35,416 bases of DNA, from contig JALTKS010000110.1 of NCBI GenBank assembly GCA_027006175.1, positions 1 to 35,416 on the forward strand, in the 5' to 3' direction. The translations under genes were made by a program, and so were the position numbers. This document shows positions 1 to 7,558 of the stretch, piece by piece (positions within the stretch are counted from its first letter, which is position 1; each line of letters opens with the position of its first letter). The notes below the pieces were generated by a model. The model worked only from the letters and a program-made list of their open reading frames with translations. It searched no databases and had not been told where the DNA came from. This DNA comes from Gammaproteobacteria bacterium (lineage in GTDB: Bacteria; Pseudomonadota; Gammaproteobacteria; AKS1).

Positions 1-314
1 TAGCGAATTTTCGCTTCCTTGGAAGCAGACTCACCCTTGTTATCGACCCAGCTGATTTTAATGCTGTCACCCTTGGCGCCACCCTTAAACTTGAACGACA
101 AGTAAGGATTTTTTGAGATAGCCGGTCCCCAAAGGGCGGTCATCATTTCAGTGCCATTGTGCTCAGCTTTCACTTCTTGAATGTAGTGTGCCGGGATCTT
201 CTTGCCGGTTTTCTTGTTTTTACGAAGACCGGTGTGCATTGGATGGCTCATTAAGGCTTTGACTGTTGTCACGCCTTTCTTTGCCTGTGCACGGATTTTT
301 ATACCTTTAGCCAT
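1..314 (-). CDS. soxZ: SoxZ, thiosulfate-oxidation carrier subunit, copy 1 (stop at window edge)
   Basis: SoxZ pairs with SoxY to form the periplasmic SoxYZ carrier of the Sox pathway, where sulfur intermediates stay bound to the SoxY C-terminal cysteine. SoxZ has no signal peptide and is normally exported together with Tat-targeted SoxY. The 104 visible residues begin MAKGIKIRAQAKKG and contain SHPMHTGLRK, IPAHYIQEV and SKNPYLSFKFKG, all typical of SoxZ and closely matching the second copy at 974-1291. The last two bases read TA on the minus strand, so a stop codon probably lies exactly at the edge and the gene is almost complete. A ribosome binding site (GGAGAGAA) precedes the ATG. The gene follows soxY copy 1 after 15 nt, so the two form a pair. 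Confidence 0.93.
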   Translation of the reverse strand, partial: MAKGIKIRAQAKKGVTTVKALMSHPMHTGLRKNKKTGKKIPAHYIQEVKAEHNGTEMMTALWGPAISKNPYLSFKFKGGAKGDSIKISWVDNKGESASKEAKIR

Positions 315-329
315 TTTCTTCTCTCCTTA

Positions 330-800
330 TTAGCCGCCACAGCCGCCGATAGTTACTTTCACATCTTTTTTGGCCGTATATAACTTGCCATTCGCTTTGA
401 CAACCGCGATGACTTTTGATGTTTTACGGACCTTGATGCGGGTGGAGACATACCCTTCGGTATTAGCGCCCAAGTTGTAGCTTGAGGTTAATGGCGAAGG
501 ATTCGAAGAAGCCAGAATTGAAATGGACTCAACGCCTGACTGTTTAGCGGTCACGCTAACAGGGACGACTGCGCCATTTTCAGCAATATCCGGGGCTTTG
601 ATTTTAATGTCTTTACTGTCAGTGGCTTTCGCGCCGCCAAAAAGTGCCGACATGGTGCCATCGACACCTTTGGCCGTAAATGCTGCTTTTGGCCATGCCG
701 CTAGTACAGTTTGTGGGGTCAGAAGACCGGCACCAACCGCAACAGCAACAGCACCTGTGGCCATTGAGCCCTTGAGGAATGTTCTGCGTGTTTGATTCAT
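330..800 (-). CDS. soxY: SoxY, sulfur-carrier subunit with C-terminal GGCGG, copy 1
   Basis: SoxY carries thiosulfate-derived sulfur on the cysteine of a flexible C-terminal arm. This 156-residue protein ends VTIGGCGG, the diagnostic swinging arm, with the carrier cysteine at C154. It starts with a twin-arginine signal (MNQTRRTFLKG, then a hydrophobic stretch ending VLAAWPKAAF), so the folded complex is exported by Tat. The core contains PDIAENGAVVPVSV and GVESISILAS, typical of SoxY. The ATG follows AGGAG at a suitable distance. The gene is preceded by a sigma-54-type promoter (849-863) and a terminator (911-947), so it heads its own transcript with soxZ copy 1. It aligns without gaps to the 156-residue copy 2 and is identical at about half the positions or more. 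Confidence 0.95.
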   Translation of the reverse strand: MNQTRRTFLKGSMATGAVAVAVGAGLLTPQTVLAAWPKAAFTAKGVDGTMSALFGGAKATDSKDIKIKAPDIAENGAVVPVSVTAKQSGVESISILASSNPSPLTSSYNLGANTEGYVSTRIKVRKTSKVIAVVKANGKLYTAKKDVKVTIGGCGG

Positions 801-848
801 TTTTTAATAACTCCTGTGTGTGTTTTTCTTTTCACACTATTACCTATC

Positions 849-863
849 GCAATTGTTGTACCA
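849..863 (-). promoter_or_regulatory. Sigma-54 (RpoN) promoter of soxY1-soxZ1
   Basis: The minus strand reads TGGTACA-ACAA-TTGC. This has the -24 GG (861-862) and -12 GC (849-850) in exact sigma-54 spacing and fits the consensus TGGYACR-N4-TTGC. Transcription would start near 837, leaving a leader of about 36 nt that contains the AGGAG ribosome binding site of soxY copy 1. Sigma-54 promoters need an AAA+ activator, and one is encoded about 1 kb upstream (1879-3240). No comparable box with usable spacing was found before soxY copy 2. Confidence 0.75.
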
Positions 864-910
864 ACTTTCATAAACAATATAAAACAATAACTTACTGTTT
901 TTTTATACCC

Positions 911-947
911 CAAAAACAAAAATGCGGATTGCATATCGCAATCCGCA
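911..947 (-). terminator. Rho-independent terminator after soxZ copy 2; dyad may also be an activator site
   Basis: A perfect 10-bp stem, TGCGGATTGC pairing with GCAATCCGCA (923-932 and 938-947), encloses a 5-nt loop. On the minus strand it is followed by a U-rich tract, TTTTTGTTTTTG (911-922). It lies 26 nt beyond the soxZ copy 2 stop and should end that transcript. The dyad is centred about 98 bp upstream of the predicted sigma-54 start of soxY1, which is also a usual position for an enhancer site. A terminator role, a binding-site role, or both are possible. Confidence 0.8.
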
Positions 948-973
948 CATTGCAAAATCAATACACTGTCTAT

Positions 974-1291
974 TTAACTAACAGTGACATCCGTAGAGGC
1001 TTGTTCGCCTAAGTTATCCAACCAGCTAATTGAAATTGGATCACCTTTGACTGCACCATCAATTTCAACGGAGAGATAAGGGTTCTTGGATACTGCAATA
1101 CCCATATTAACCTTAATTACTTCAGCATCTTTATGCTTAACAGAGACTTCTTGAATGTAATGAGCAGGAATGACTTCACCTGTTTCTTTGCTCTTACGAA
1201 GACCGGTTTCCATTGGGTGGAATAAGATTGCTTTAATAACAGCGTAACCCTTCTTACCACTCGCGCGTACTTTTAATTTTTTCTTAGCCAT
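974..1291 (-). CDS. soxZ: SoxZ, thiosulfate-oxidation carrier subunit, copy 2
   Basis: This is the second SoxZ partner of the SoxYZ sulfur carrier, 105 residues, starting MAKKKLKVRASGKKGYAV. It shares FHPMETGLRKSKETG, IPAHYIQEVSVKH and SKNPYLSVEIDG with the first copy and with the family. Like other SoxZ proteins it has no signal peptide. It starts 12 nt after soxY copy 2 with GGAGAGATAGAC before the ATG, so the two are translated as a pair. A terminator follows at 911-947. Small charge and loop differences from copy 1 may reflect a different SoxY or enzyme partner; this is inference. Confidence 0.95.
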   Translation of the reverse strand: MAKKKLKVRASGKKGYAVIKAILFHPMETGLRKSKETGEVIPAHYIQEVSVKHKDAEVIKVNMGIAVSKNPYLSVEIDGAVKGDPISISWLDNLGEQASTDVTVS

Positions 1292-1303
1292 GTCTATCTC
1301 TCC

Positions 1304-1774
1304 TTAACCGCCACAACCGCCAAGTGTTACCTTGACTGTCTTTGTTGCACCGTAAAGCTTGCCATTCGCACGAACTACGGCAATCACCTTAGAGGTTTTA
1401 CCTAATTTGATACGTGTAGCAAGAACTGGGCGTGCTTTCGCACTCATATCTGCTGAAATAGCCAGTGGGCGAGCATTTTCCATTGCGAAGATACTAATAG
1501 ACTCTACACCCGTAATTTTAGTTTTCACAGTAACCGGTACAACAGAACCGTTTTCTGCAATATCAGGTGTACGAAGTTTAATTTTATTTGTTTCTTCGAA
1601 CCCTTCGCTACCTAATAAACCTTTCATCGCTTGTTTGGCATCTTTCGAATCAAAAGCGGCTTTTGGCCATGCTGCCAACACGCGTGATGGTGTTAATAAA
1701 CCTGAAGCGACAGAGACAGCAACTAGACTACCTGCCATTGAGTTACGCAAAAAACTGCGTCGTTGGTTATTCAT
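1304..1774 (-). CDS. soxY: SoxY, sulfur-carrier subunit with C-terminal GGCGG, copy 2
   Basis: This second SoxY is 156 residues from the chosen ATG. It has a Tat signal (MNNQRRSFLRNSM, hydrophobic stretch, VLAAWPKAAF) and ends VTLGGCGG with carrier cysteine C154. The frame is open upstream to 1861, but the strong AGGAGG at 1784-1789 and the Tat motif place the real start at 1774 (nine-base spacing) or at the adjacent ATG at 1777. Starting at 1774 gives exactly the same length as copy 1. Its core (TPDIAENGSVVPVTV, GVESISIFAM) is close to copy 1. The middle region around residues 110-125 and the stretch after the signal peptide differ most, which could alter partner choice. No convincing promoter was found in the short gap after the hairpin at 1838-1862. 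Confidence 0.95.
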   Translation of the reverse strand: MNNQRRSFLRNSMAGSLVAVSVASGLLTPSRVLAAWPKAAFDSKDAKQAMKGLLGSEGFEETNKIKLRTPDIAENGSVVPVTVKTKITGVESISIFAMENARPLAISADMSAKARPVLATRIKLGKTSKVIAVVRANGKLYGATKTVKVTLGGCGG

Positions 1775-1837
1775 CATTATTATCCTCCTAATTTCTAGTT
1801 TGTACTGTACCAGAACTTGTAAATCGTCTCTGACTAT

Positions 1838-1862
1838 AAAAAACGGTGCATCTCGCACCATT
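1838..1862 (-). terminator. Terminator-like hairpin after the response regulator gene
   Basis: On the minus strand GGTGC and GCACC (1855-1859 and 1845-1849) pair around loop GAGAT. Flanking A-U and G-U pairs extend the stem, and a run of six U (1838-1843) follows. It lies 17 nt beyond the regulator stop and looks intrinsic. Little room remains between it and the soxY copy 2 start, so it could instead be a leader attenuator for a promoter further upstream. Its core TGCGAGATGCA nearly matches the loop region of the hairpin at 923-947. Confidence 0.6.
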
Positions 1863-1878
1863 TATAGTGCAGACTGCA

Positions 1879-3240
1879 TTAAGTCTTTGACTCTTCACTT
1901 TTCTGGTATTGCTGTAACCGTCGCCATAAAGTTGATTTATTGATCCCAAGGGCTAAGGCTGTTTTTTCTCGGTTACCCGAGTATTTTTCTAATAATTTCA
2001 ATATGTAACGTCTTTCTAGTTCTTCTAATGAAGGCAAATCTGCATCAATTGAGTCACCTCTAGACATTGTTGGCAGTGCTTCAAGCGTCAAAATATCCTT
2101 CTCAGCCAATGCGACATGTCGCTCAACCAGGTTTCTCAGCTCTCTTACATTGCCTGGCCACTCATATTCACACAATTTCTGCATGGATTTAGCATCAAAA
2201 CCTTTCACATCCCGATTAAAGCGATCCGCGAAATGATTTATAAAATGCTGCACCAATTCAGGTACGTCATCTCGCCGTTCTCGCAATGCTGGCATGCGCA
2301 AATTCACCACATTAAAACGATGATAAAGATCATGCCTAAATTTATTTTGCGCGACCATTTCTTCAAGATTACGATTGGTTGCCACCACAAAACGCACATC
2401 AATTTGTACTGGTTTGATACCGCCCACTCGTTGCACCGTTTGTTCCTGTACAACACGCATTAATTTTGTTTGCATCGCATCTGAAATATTACAGATCTCA
2501 TCCAGAAACACTGTGCCACCGCTTGCCATTTCCAATAAACCTGGCTTGCTTTGAGATGCGCCGGTAAAAGCCCCCTTTTCATGACCAAATAGTTCCGATT
2601 CAAGTAAGCTATCGGTCAATGATCCACAATCTATAACAATAAATGGCCGATCAGCGACACTGCTCTGATAATGAATCGCACGCGCCGCTAATTCCTTACC
2701 ACAACCCGACTCACCTTCTAAAATCACATTACACCGAATGTCGGCTATTTTCTCGATTGTTGCGTAAACTTTATGCATCGCCTCGCTTTGACCTAACATG
2801 CCATAGCGGTGCTGCTCATCACTCAATTGTCGTTTTAATAATAAATTTTCTGTTTCAAGTTGATGGTGTTTCAAGGTTTTATCAATCAACACTAACAACT
2901 CATCCATGTCGTATGGTTTTTTAATAAAATCAGCTGCCCCTAAACGCAAGGCTTCAATGGCATTATCAACGGTGGAAAATGCTGTCATCATGATCACTGG
3001 CAAATCATCATTATGATTTTTAATTTCTGCCAACAAATCCATCCCTGTCATCCCCGGCATGCGTAAATCTGTGATAACTAAATCAACCTGATTTTCATTA
3101 ATAAATTCCATCGCATGATCCGGGTTTTTAAACACTTCACAGCGGTATTTCTTATCATCAATAAATCGCAACATCAGCTCACCGGCTTTTGCATCATCAT
3201 CAACGAAAACGATTAATGGACGTTCTTGCTTTTCTGTCAT
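1879..3240 (-). CDS. NtrC-family response regulator, sigma-54 activator
   Basis: This 453-residue cytoplasmic regulator has three parts. The receiver domain (about 8-125) has the acidic pocket D14-D16, phosphoacceptor D58 in VITDLRMPG, T86 and K108. The AAA+ domain (about 148-375) has Walker A GESGCGKE at 176-183 and the sigma-54-contacting loop GAFTGA at 223-228. A C-terminal Fis-type helix-turn-helix lies at about 409-449 (NREKTALALGINKSTLWRRL). Phosphorylation would drive oligomerisation and open complex formation at sigma-54 promoters. The usual Walker A threonine is replaced by C180. It follows the kinase gene by 4 nt. The nearest sigma-54 promoter lies before soxY copy 1, so sox control is its likely job; this rests on context only. 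Confidence 0.95.
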   Translation of the reverse strand: MTEKQERPLIVFVDDDAKAGELMLRFIDDKKYRCEVFKNPDHAMEFINENQVDLVITDLRMPGMTGMDLLAEIKNHNDDLPVIMMTAFSTVDNAIEALRLGAADFIKKPYDMDELLVLIDKTLKHHQLETENLLLKRQLSDEQHRYGMLGQSEAMHKVYATIEKIADIRCNVILEGESGCGKELAARAIHYQSSVADRPFIVIDCGSLTDSLLESELFGHEKGAFTGASQSKPGLLEMASGGTVFLDEICNISDAMQTKLMRVVQEQTVQRVGGIKPVQIDVRFVVATNRNLEEMVAQNKFRHDLYHRFNVVNLRMPALRERRDDVPELVQHFINHFADRFNRDVKGFDAKSMQKLCEYEWPGNVRELRNLVERHVALAEKDILTLEALPTMSRGDSIDADLPSLEELERRYILKLLEKYSGNREKTALALGINKSTLWRRLQQYQKSEESKT

Positions 3241-3244
3241 AGCG

Positions 3245-5167
3245 TTAACCTTGTTTCGCCTTTGTCGGCAATGTCATCACCGCCAATACACCTACTTCGT
3301 TATTACGAATTGTTAATTCGCCATTATGCTGTTCCATAATACCCATACTAATCGACAGCCCTAATCCGTAACCCTCGCCCACTTGCTTACTACTGTAAAA
3401 TGGATCAAAGATTTTATCTAAATCATCTGACTCAATTCCAATACCGCTATCTGAAACAGAAATAGAAACGGTTTCTTCATTTGCATCAACAAGTACTTCT
3501 ACCACACTATCGCGCGCACTCGCCTGAATAGCATTCAATAACAAGTTAATAAGTACTTGTTGCAGCTGCCCTCGATCACCATAAACCGTAGGCTCTAAAT
3601 TACCACCCGATACAAGCAAAATAGCATTTTTATTCGCCTGTTGTTGTACGAGCGCAAAGGTATCTTCAATCCATGCTGAAATTTTAAACTCGGAAAAATT
3701 AGGTGGAACCTGGCGTGCAAAATTTAAAATGCCCTGAACAATGCCGGATGCGCGCAATGTTTCTTCGCGTAATGAAATAATATCCTGCTTACTGCTTTCA
3801 TCAGCACAGTTTACATTCCGTTCCAATAATTTACTTAAGGTTAAAATATTATTTAACGGATTATTGAGTTCATGGCCAATGCCTGCTGCCATTTGACCAA
3901 TGCTCGCCAGCTTATCCTGCTGCAACATAATATGCTGCGTCCGATCGCGTTCCTCTGCTGCTTTATCTAATGTATCTGCCATGTAATTAAATGAATGAGC
4001 AAGCGCTTCGATTTCCTGGCTACTGTCTTTTATATCGACACGCACCTTGCTGCGTCCATTAGCATAATCTTTAATTGTTTTCGCTAATTGTGTCACCGGC
4101 CTGGCAATTTGATTGGCAGTGATGCCCGCCAACCATAAACTTATAATTAATATCACTGCCACCACGATCAAACTAATAATACGTACTTGTTTGAAGGGTG
4201 CATCAATCGCAGTTTGATCCACTCGTAACATCACTATCCAGTGTGCTAATAAATCCGGATACGGCATATATTCCACAAAATAAATCGACTCTGAATTATC
4301 CTGACTGGTTACATAGCCTTCTGGTTCACCAATAATCTGTTTATACAAATCTTCCGGTAAAACATTTTTTAAACGTCTTTCCAGTGATTTATTATCTGTA
4401 AAACTTAATGACTGGCTATCATCATAAAGAATCACTTCATGGCGATCCGTTTCTTCCGGGTTTATCTCTGCAATCAAAATCTTTGCCTTGCGCGGGCGAT
4501 GCGTATATTCAAGAATACGATTTATCTGTTCACCCAACATATTCACCACCAAATACCCGACAAAGATTCCATCACGTGACATCGGTAAAATATAATCAAG
4601 CATCGGTAAGCTGGTATTTTCTTCTTGCTCGGATTTCGTTTGATTCAGTAGCGTTACACCCACCTCATTGTTGGGTAATTCATAAAGACGATTTAAATAT
4701 TGTTCATCATCTATTTCCTCTTCCGCAAAAGGAAAACTTTCAATGCCATCAAAGGATGCTGGTGCACTCTGCCCAAATCTTACCTTCACCAGAGTGTTTG
4801 CCTGTGAATCAAGTACCCGCAAGGTATTCATCGATGGCACAACCTTCTGAAAGGCTTCTAAAAAACGATTAATACTGTCGGTGCGTTCAAAAAATTCCGG
4901 GTGTAATTCACCTTCTGCCGCGGCCTGCATCACAGGTATGTATTGTTCAATCGCCGGTGCGGTTGCCAATGCCGCGAACATCTCGCGGTCGGATGCCAAA
5001 CGACGGTCAATCTCACCGGTTAAACTCTCGAGACTACCTGCCAGCTCAATACGCACGCCTTCTTCATAACGTTGCTCCGTGTAATAGGTTGCTGCCAACA
5101 CCAATACCGTCATCGGCAATAGAATTGACAAGGCAACACGAAGAAATATGTCATTTTTAAGCTGCAA
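3245..5167 (-). CDS. Membrane sensor histidine kinase (NtrB/DctB-like)
   Basis: This 640-residue inner-membrane kinase should sense a periplasmic signal and phosphorylate the adjacent regulator. TM1 is at about 10-26. A periplasmic sensor of roughly 300 residues follows, then TM2 at about 328-350. A HAMP linker (about 351-403) leads to a dimerisation/phosphoacceptor domain with H432 in GIGHELNNPLNN, and an ATPase domain with the N box (N545), DSGIGI (573-578) and GEGYGLGLS (597-605). The sensor size suggests a double-Cache fold, but the ligand cannot be read. The start is TTG at 5167 behind AGGA; no good in-frame ATG sits near it. The 4-nt gap to the regulator gene implies one operon. Thiosulfate or another sulfur compound is a plausible but unproven signal. 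Confidence 0.93.
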   Translation of the reverse strand: MQLKNDIFLRVALSILLPMTVLVLAATYYTEQRYEEGVRIELAGSLESLTGEIDRRLASDREMFAALATAPAIEQYIPVMQAAAEGELHPEFFERTDSINRFLEAFQKVVPSMNTLRVLDSQANTLVKVRFGQSAPASFDGIESFPFAEEEIDDEQYLNRLYELPNNEVGVTLLNQTKSEQEENTSLPMLDYILPMSRDGIFVGYLVVNMLGEQINRILEYTHRPRKAKILIAEINPEETDRHEVILYDDSQSLSFTDNKSLERRLKNVLPEDLYKQIIGEPEGYVTSQDNSESIYFVEYMPYPDLLAHWIVMLRVDQTAIDAPFKQVRIISLIVVAVILIISLWLAGITANQIARPVTQLAKTIKDYANGRSKVRVDIKDSSQEIEALAHSFNYMADTLDKAAEERDRTQHIMLQQDKLASIGQMAAGIGHELNNPLNNILTLSKLLERNVNCADESSKQDIISLREETLRASGIVQGILNFARQVPPNFSEFKISAWIEDTFALVQQQANKNAILLVSGGNLEPTVYGDRGQLQQVLINLLLNAIQASARDSVVEVLVDANEETVSISVSDSGIGIESDDLDKIFDPFYSSKQVGEGYGLGLSISMGIMEQHNGELTIRNNEVGVLAVMTLPTKAKQG

Positions 5168-5297
5168 ACGGCTTCCTTTACTGTTAATAGTGATGCTAAT
5201 TTACACAATTATATAGCGAAGATCGTGCCAGACGCGTGCATAGCAGCAAGTTTCGTTTATACTGCATCAAAATGACTGTTCTGCCAGGATTTTATTG

Positions 5298-5423
5298 ATG
5301 AAAACACACATTATTGGTCTTATATTACTCGTTGCACTGCCTCTGCTGCTCACTGGTTGTGGTCAAAAAGGTAAACTTTACCTGCCTGACGAAGCATCAA
5401 GCCACACACAACAGCAAGCCTAA
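5298..5423 (+). CDS. lptM: LptM (YifL-like) small lipoprotein
   Basis: This 41-residue lipoprotein has a short basic start, a hydrophobic segment (residues 5-18) and lipobox LLTGC with the lipidated cysteine at C21. CGQKGKLYLP follows, matching the CGxKGxLYxP signature of LptM/YifL. In E. coli LptM helps the LptD-LptE lipopolysaccharide translocon acquire its native disulfides. It sits 12 nt before lysA and two genes before dapF, close to the yifL-dapF order of enterobacteria. The mature part is only about 21 residues and ends in a polar Q-rich tail. A possible -10 element, TATACT, lies at 5258-5263, but no convincing -35 was seen. Confidence 0.9.
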   Translation: MKTHIIGLILLVALPLLLTGCGQKGKLYLPDEASSHTQQQA

Positions 5424-5435
5424 TGGAGAATCACC

Positions 5436-6692
5436 ATGACTGATACTGCATTTCACTATGCAGACGGAACGCTGCTTGCTGAACGTGTCCCGTTAAATGA
5501 AATAGCGGCTCAATTTGGTACGCCGAGCTATGTTTATTCGCGTGCAGCCATTGAATCCACCTGGCGGGCTTATGCTGATGCGCTGGCGGATTGCCCTCAT
5601 TTAATCTGCTATGCCGTCAAAGCCAATTCCAATATTGCGGTACTCAATATCCTTGCTCGTCTTGGTTCTGGCTTCGATATTGTTTCAATAGGTGAGCTGG
5701 AACGTGTGCTTGCAGCAGGTGGTTCAGCAGATAAGGTGGTTTTTTCCGGCGTTGGTAAGCAGGTTATCGAAATTGAGCGTGCACTTGAGGTGGGCATTCA
5801 CTGCTTCAATGTTGAATCTGAAGCAGAGTTACAGCGTATTAATGAGGTAGCAGGGGCATTGGGTAAAATTGCTCCCGTTTCGCTGCGCGTTAATCCGGAT
5901 ATTGATGCCGGCACCCATCCTTATATATCAACCGGATTAAAAGAGAACAAATTTGGTATTCCAATTGAGCAGGCACTGGATGTTTACAAAATCGCGGCTG
6001 AACTCGAACATTTAGAGATTCGTGGCATTGATTGCCATATTGGCTCGCAATTAACCGAATTATCACCCTATGCCGAAGCCATGCAGCGCACGCTCGCCCT
6101 GGTCGATAAACTCGCTGAAACAGGTATTCAGCTACACCACATTGATATTGGTGGCGGCATTGGGATTCGTTATGCCAATGAAACACCCCCTTCAGCGGCT
6201 GACTATGCCGCTATTATTAAAGATGCTCTGGCTGGTAGGAATTTATCTGTGGTGCTGGAACCAGGTCGCTCAATCGTGGGCAATGCCGGCGTATTACTCA
6301 CCAAAGTTGAGTACCTCAAGCACGGTGATGATCATAATTTCGCCATCATCGATGCGGCGATGAACGACCTGATGCGCCCAGCCTTATACGGTGCATGGCA
6401 GGCTATCGATGCGGTTACTCCACGACCAGCACCCATGGCGCAGCTTTATGATGTAGTTGGCCCTATTTGTGAAACCGGTGATTTTCTGGGTAAACAGCGT
6501 TTATTGTCGCTTGAACAAGGCGATTTACTCGCCGTACGCTCAGCCGGTGCCTATGGGTTTACCATGAGTTCTAATTACAATTCTCGTCCACGCGTGGCTG
6601 AAATCATGGTGGATGGCAGCGAACTGCATGTTATTCGTGAACGCGAAACGCTCGCCAGCTTAATAAACGGCGAACATTGCCTACCTGAATAG
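5436..6692 (+). CDS. lysA: Diaminopimelate decarboxylase
   Basis: LysA decarboxylates meso-diaminopimelate to lysine, the last step of lysine synthesis, using pyridoxal phosphate. The 418-residue protein is a normal family length. It has the PLP lysine K62 in CYAVKANSN, the TIM-barrel motif HIDIGGGIGI, a glycine-rich EPGRSIV phosphate-binding stretch, and the substrate-binding cysteine in GPICETGDFLG near residue 350. A GGAGAATCACC ribosome site precedes the ATG. It lies between lptM and dapF on one strand with short gaps, so the substrate producer (DapF) and consumer (LysA) are probably co-transcribed. Confidence 0.97.
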   Translation: MTDTAFHYADGTLLAERVPLNEIAAQFGTPSYVYSRAAIESTWRAYADALADCPHLICYAVKANSNIAVLNILARLGSGFDIVSIGELERVLAAGGSADKVVFSGVGKQVIEIERALEVGIHCFNVESEAELQRINEVAGALGKIAPVSLRVNPDIDAGTHPYISTGLKENKFGIPIEQALDVYKIAAELEHLEIRGIDCHIGSQLTELSPYAEAMQRTLALVDKLAETGIQLHHIDIGGGIGIRYANETPPSAADYAAIIKDALAGRNLSVVLEPGRSIVGNAGVLLTKVEYLKHGDDHNFAIIDAAMNDLMRPALYGAWQAIDAVTPRPAPMAQLYDVVGPICETGDFLGKQRLLSLEQGDLLAVRSAGAYGFTMSSNYNSRPRVAEIMVDGSELHVIRERETLASLINGEHCLPE

Positions 6693-6727
6693 CGGCAAGG
6701 GCTTAAAAACCTGCTAACCTGTGCAGC

Positions 6728-7558
6728 ATGAATTTTTCATTCTCAAAAATGCATGGCCTCGGCAATGATTTTGTTGTCATCAATGCCATTGATCAAACGC
6801 TTTCTCTAGATAGCGAGATCATTATGCGCATAGCTGATCGCCATCGCGGCATTGGCTGCGATCAAGTTCTGATCGTTGAAGCCCCGCGTAGTGAAGAATT
6901 TGATTTCTTCTACCGTATTTTTAATGCCGATGGCAGTGAAGTTGAACAATGCGGCAACGGCGCCCGCTGCTTTGCCCGCTTTGTGCGAGACAAAGCACTC
7001 ACCGATCAAGACACGATTCGCGTTGAAACCATTTCAGGACCGATGAGCCTACAAATTGAAGCGAATGATCAAATTACCGTCAACATGGGTGTGCCTCGTT
7101 TTGAGCCTGACGATATTCCCTTACAACGTGAACAACGCCAACTATCTTACAATATGGATATTGATGGCGAGGTGATCCAGTTTGGTGCTGTATCAATCGG
7201 TAACCCGCATGCAGTGATCCGTGTTGATGATATTGATGCGGCACCTGTATCAACGCTCGGCCCCCTTCTTGAGTCGCATGAAGATTTTCCGCAACGCGCC
7301 AATATTGGTTTTATTCATGTTGCCAATGAAAACCAACTTAACTTACGCGTTTACGAGCGTGGCGCCGGTGAAACGGAGGCCTGCGGCAGCGGTGCCTGTG
7401 CGGCGATGATTATTGCTCGCCAACAAGGGTGGGTTAGTGATAGTGTTACAGTTACGTTACGTGGCGGGACGCTTCGTATTAGTTGGAAAGGTGAAGGCGA
7501 ACCCGTCTGGATGACAGGACCGGCAACGCACGTTTTCGATGGTCAAATTACATTATGA
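6728..7558 (+). CDS. dapF: Diaminopimelate epimerase
   Basis: DapF interconverts LL- and meso-diaminopimelate, supplying peptidoglycan and lysine synthesis. Both catalytic cysteines are present: C75 in [15 protein letters not shown] and C219 in [13 protein letters not shown]. The 276-residue length and the start [17 protein letters not shown] are typical. No strong Shine-Dalgarno sequence precedes the ATG, but the conserved N-terminus fixes the start. Its stop overlaps the next gene by 4 nt (ATGA), indicating translational coupling. Confidence 0.97.
   Translation: MNFSFSKMHGLGNDFVVINAIDQTLSLDSEIIMRIADRHRGIGCDQVLIVEAPRSEEFDFFYRIFNADGSEVEQCGNGARCFARFVRDKALTDQDTIRVETISGPMSLQIEANDQITVNMGVPRFEPDDIPLQREQRQLSYNMDIDGEVIQFGAVSIGNPHAVIRVDDIDAAPVSTLGPLLESHEDFPQRANIGFIHVANENQLNLRVYERGAGETEACGSGACAAMIIARQQGWVSDSVTVTLRGGTLRISWKGEGEPVWMTGPATHVFDGQITL

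Noticed and set aside
1798-1812. Sigma-54-like TGGTACA-GTAC-AAAC before soxY copy 2
   Set aside because: The -12 GC is missing (AC), and a start 12 nt downstream would fall inside the ribosome binding site.
1775-1861. Longer SoxY copy 2 starting upstream at 1861
   Set aside because: The extension would put 29 unrelated residues before the Tat motif; AGGAGG and the gapless alignment with copy 1 support 1774.
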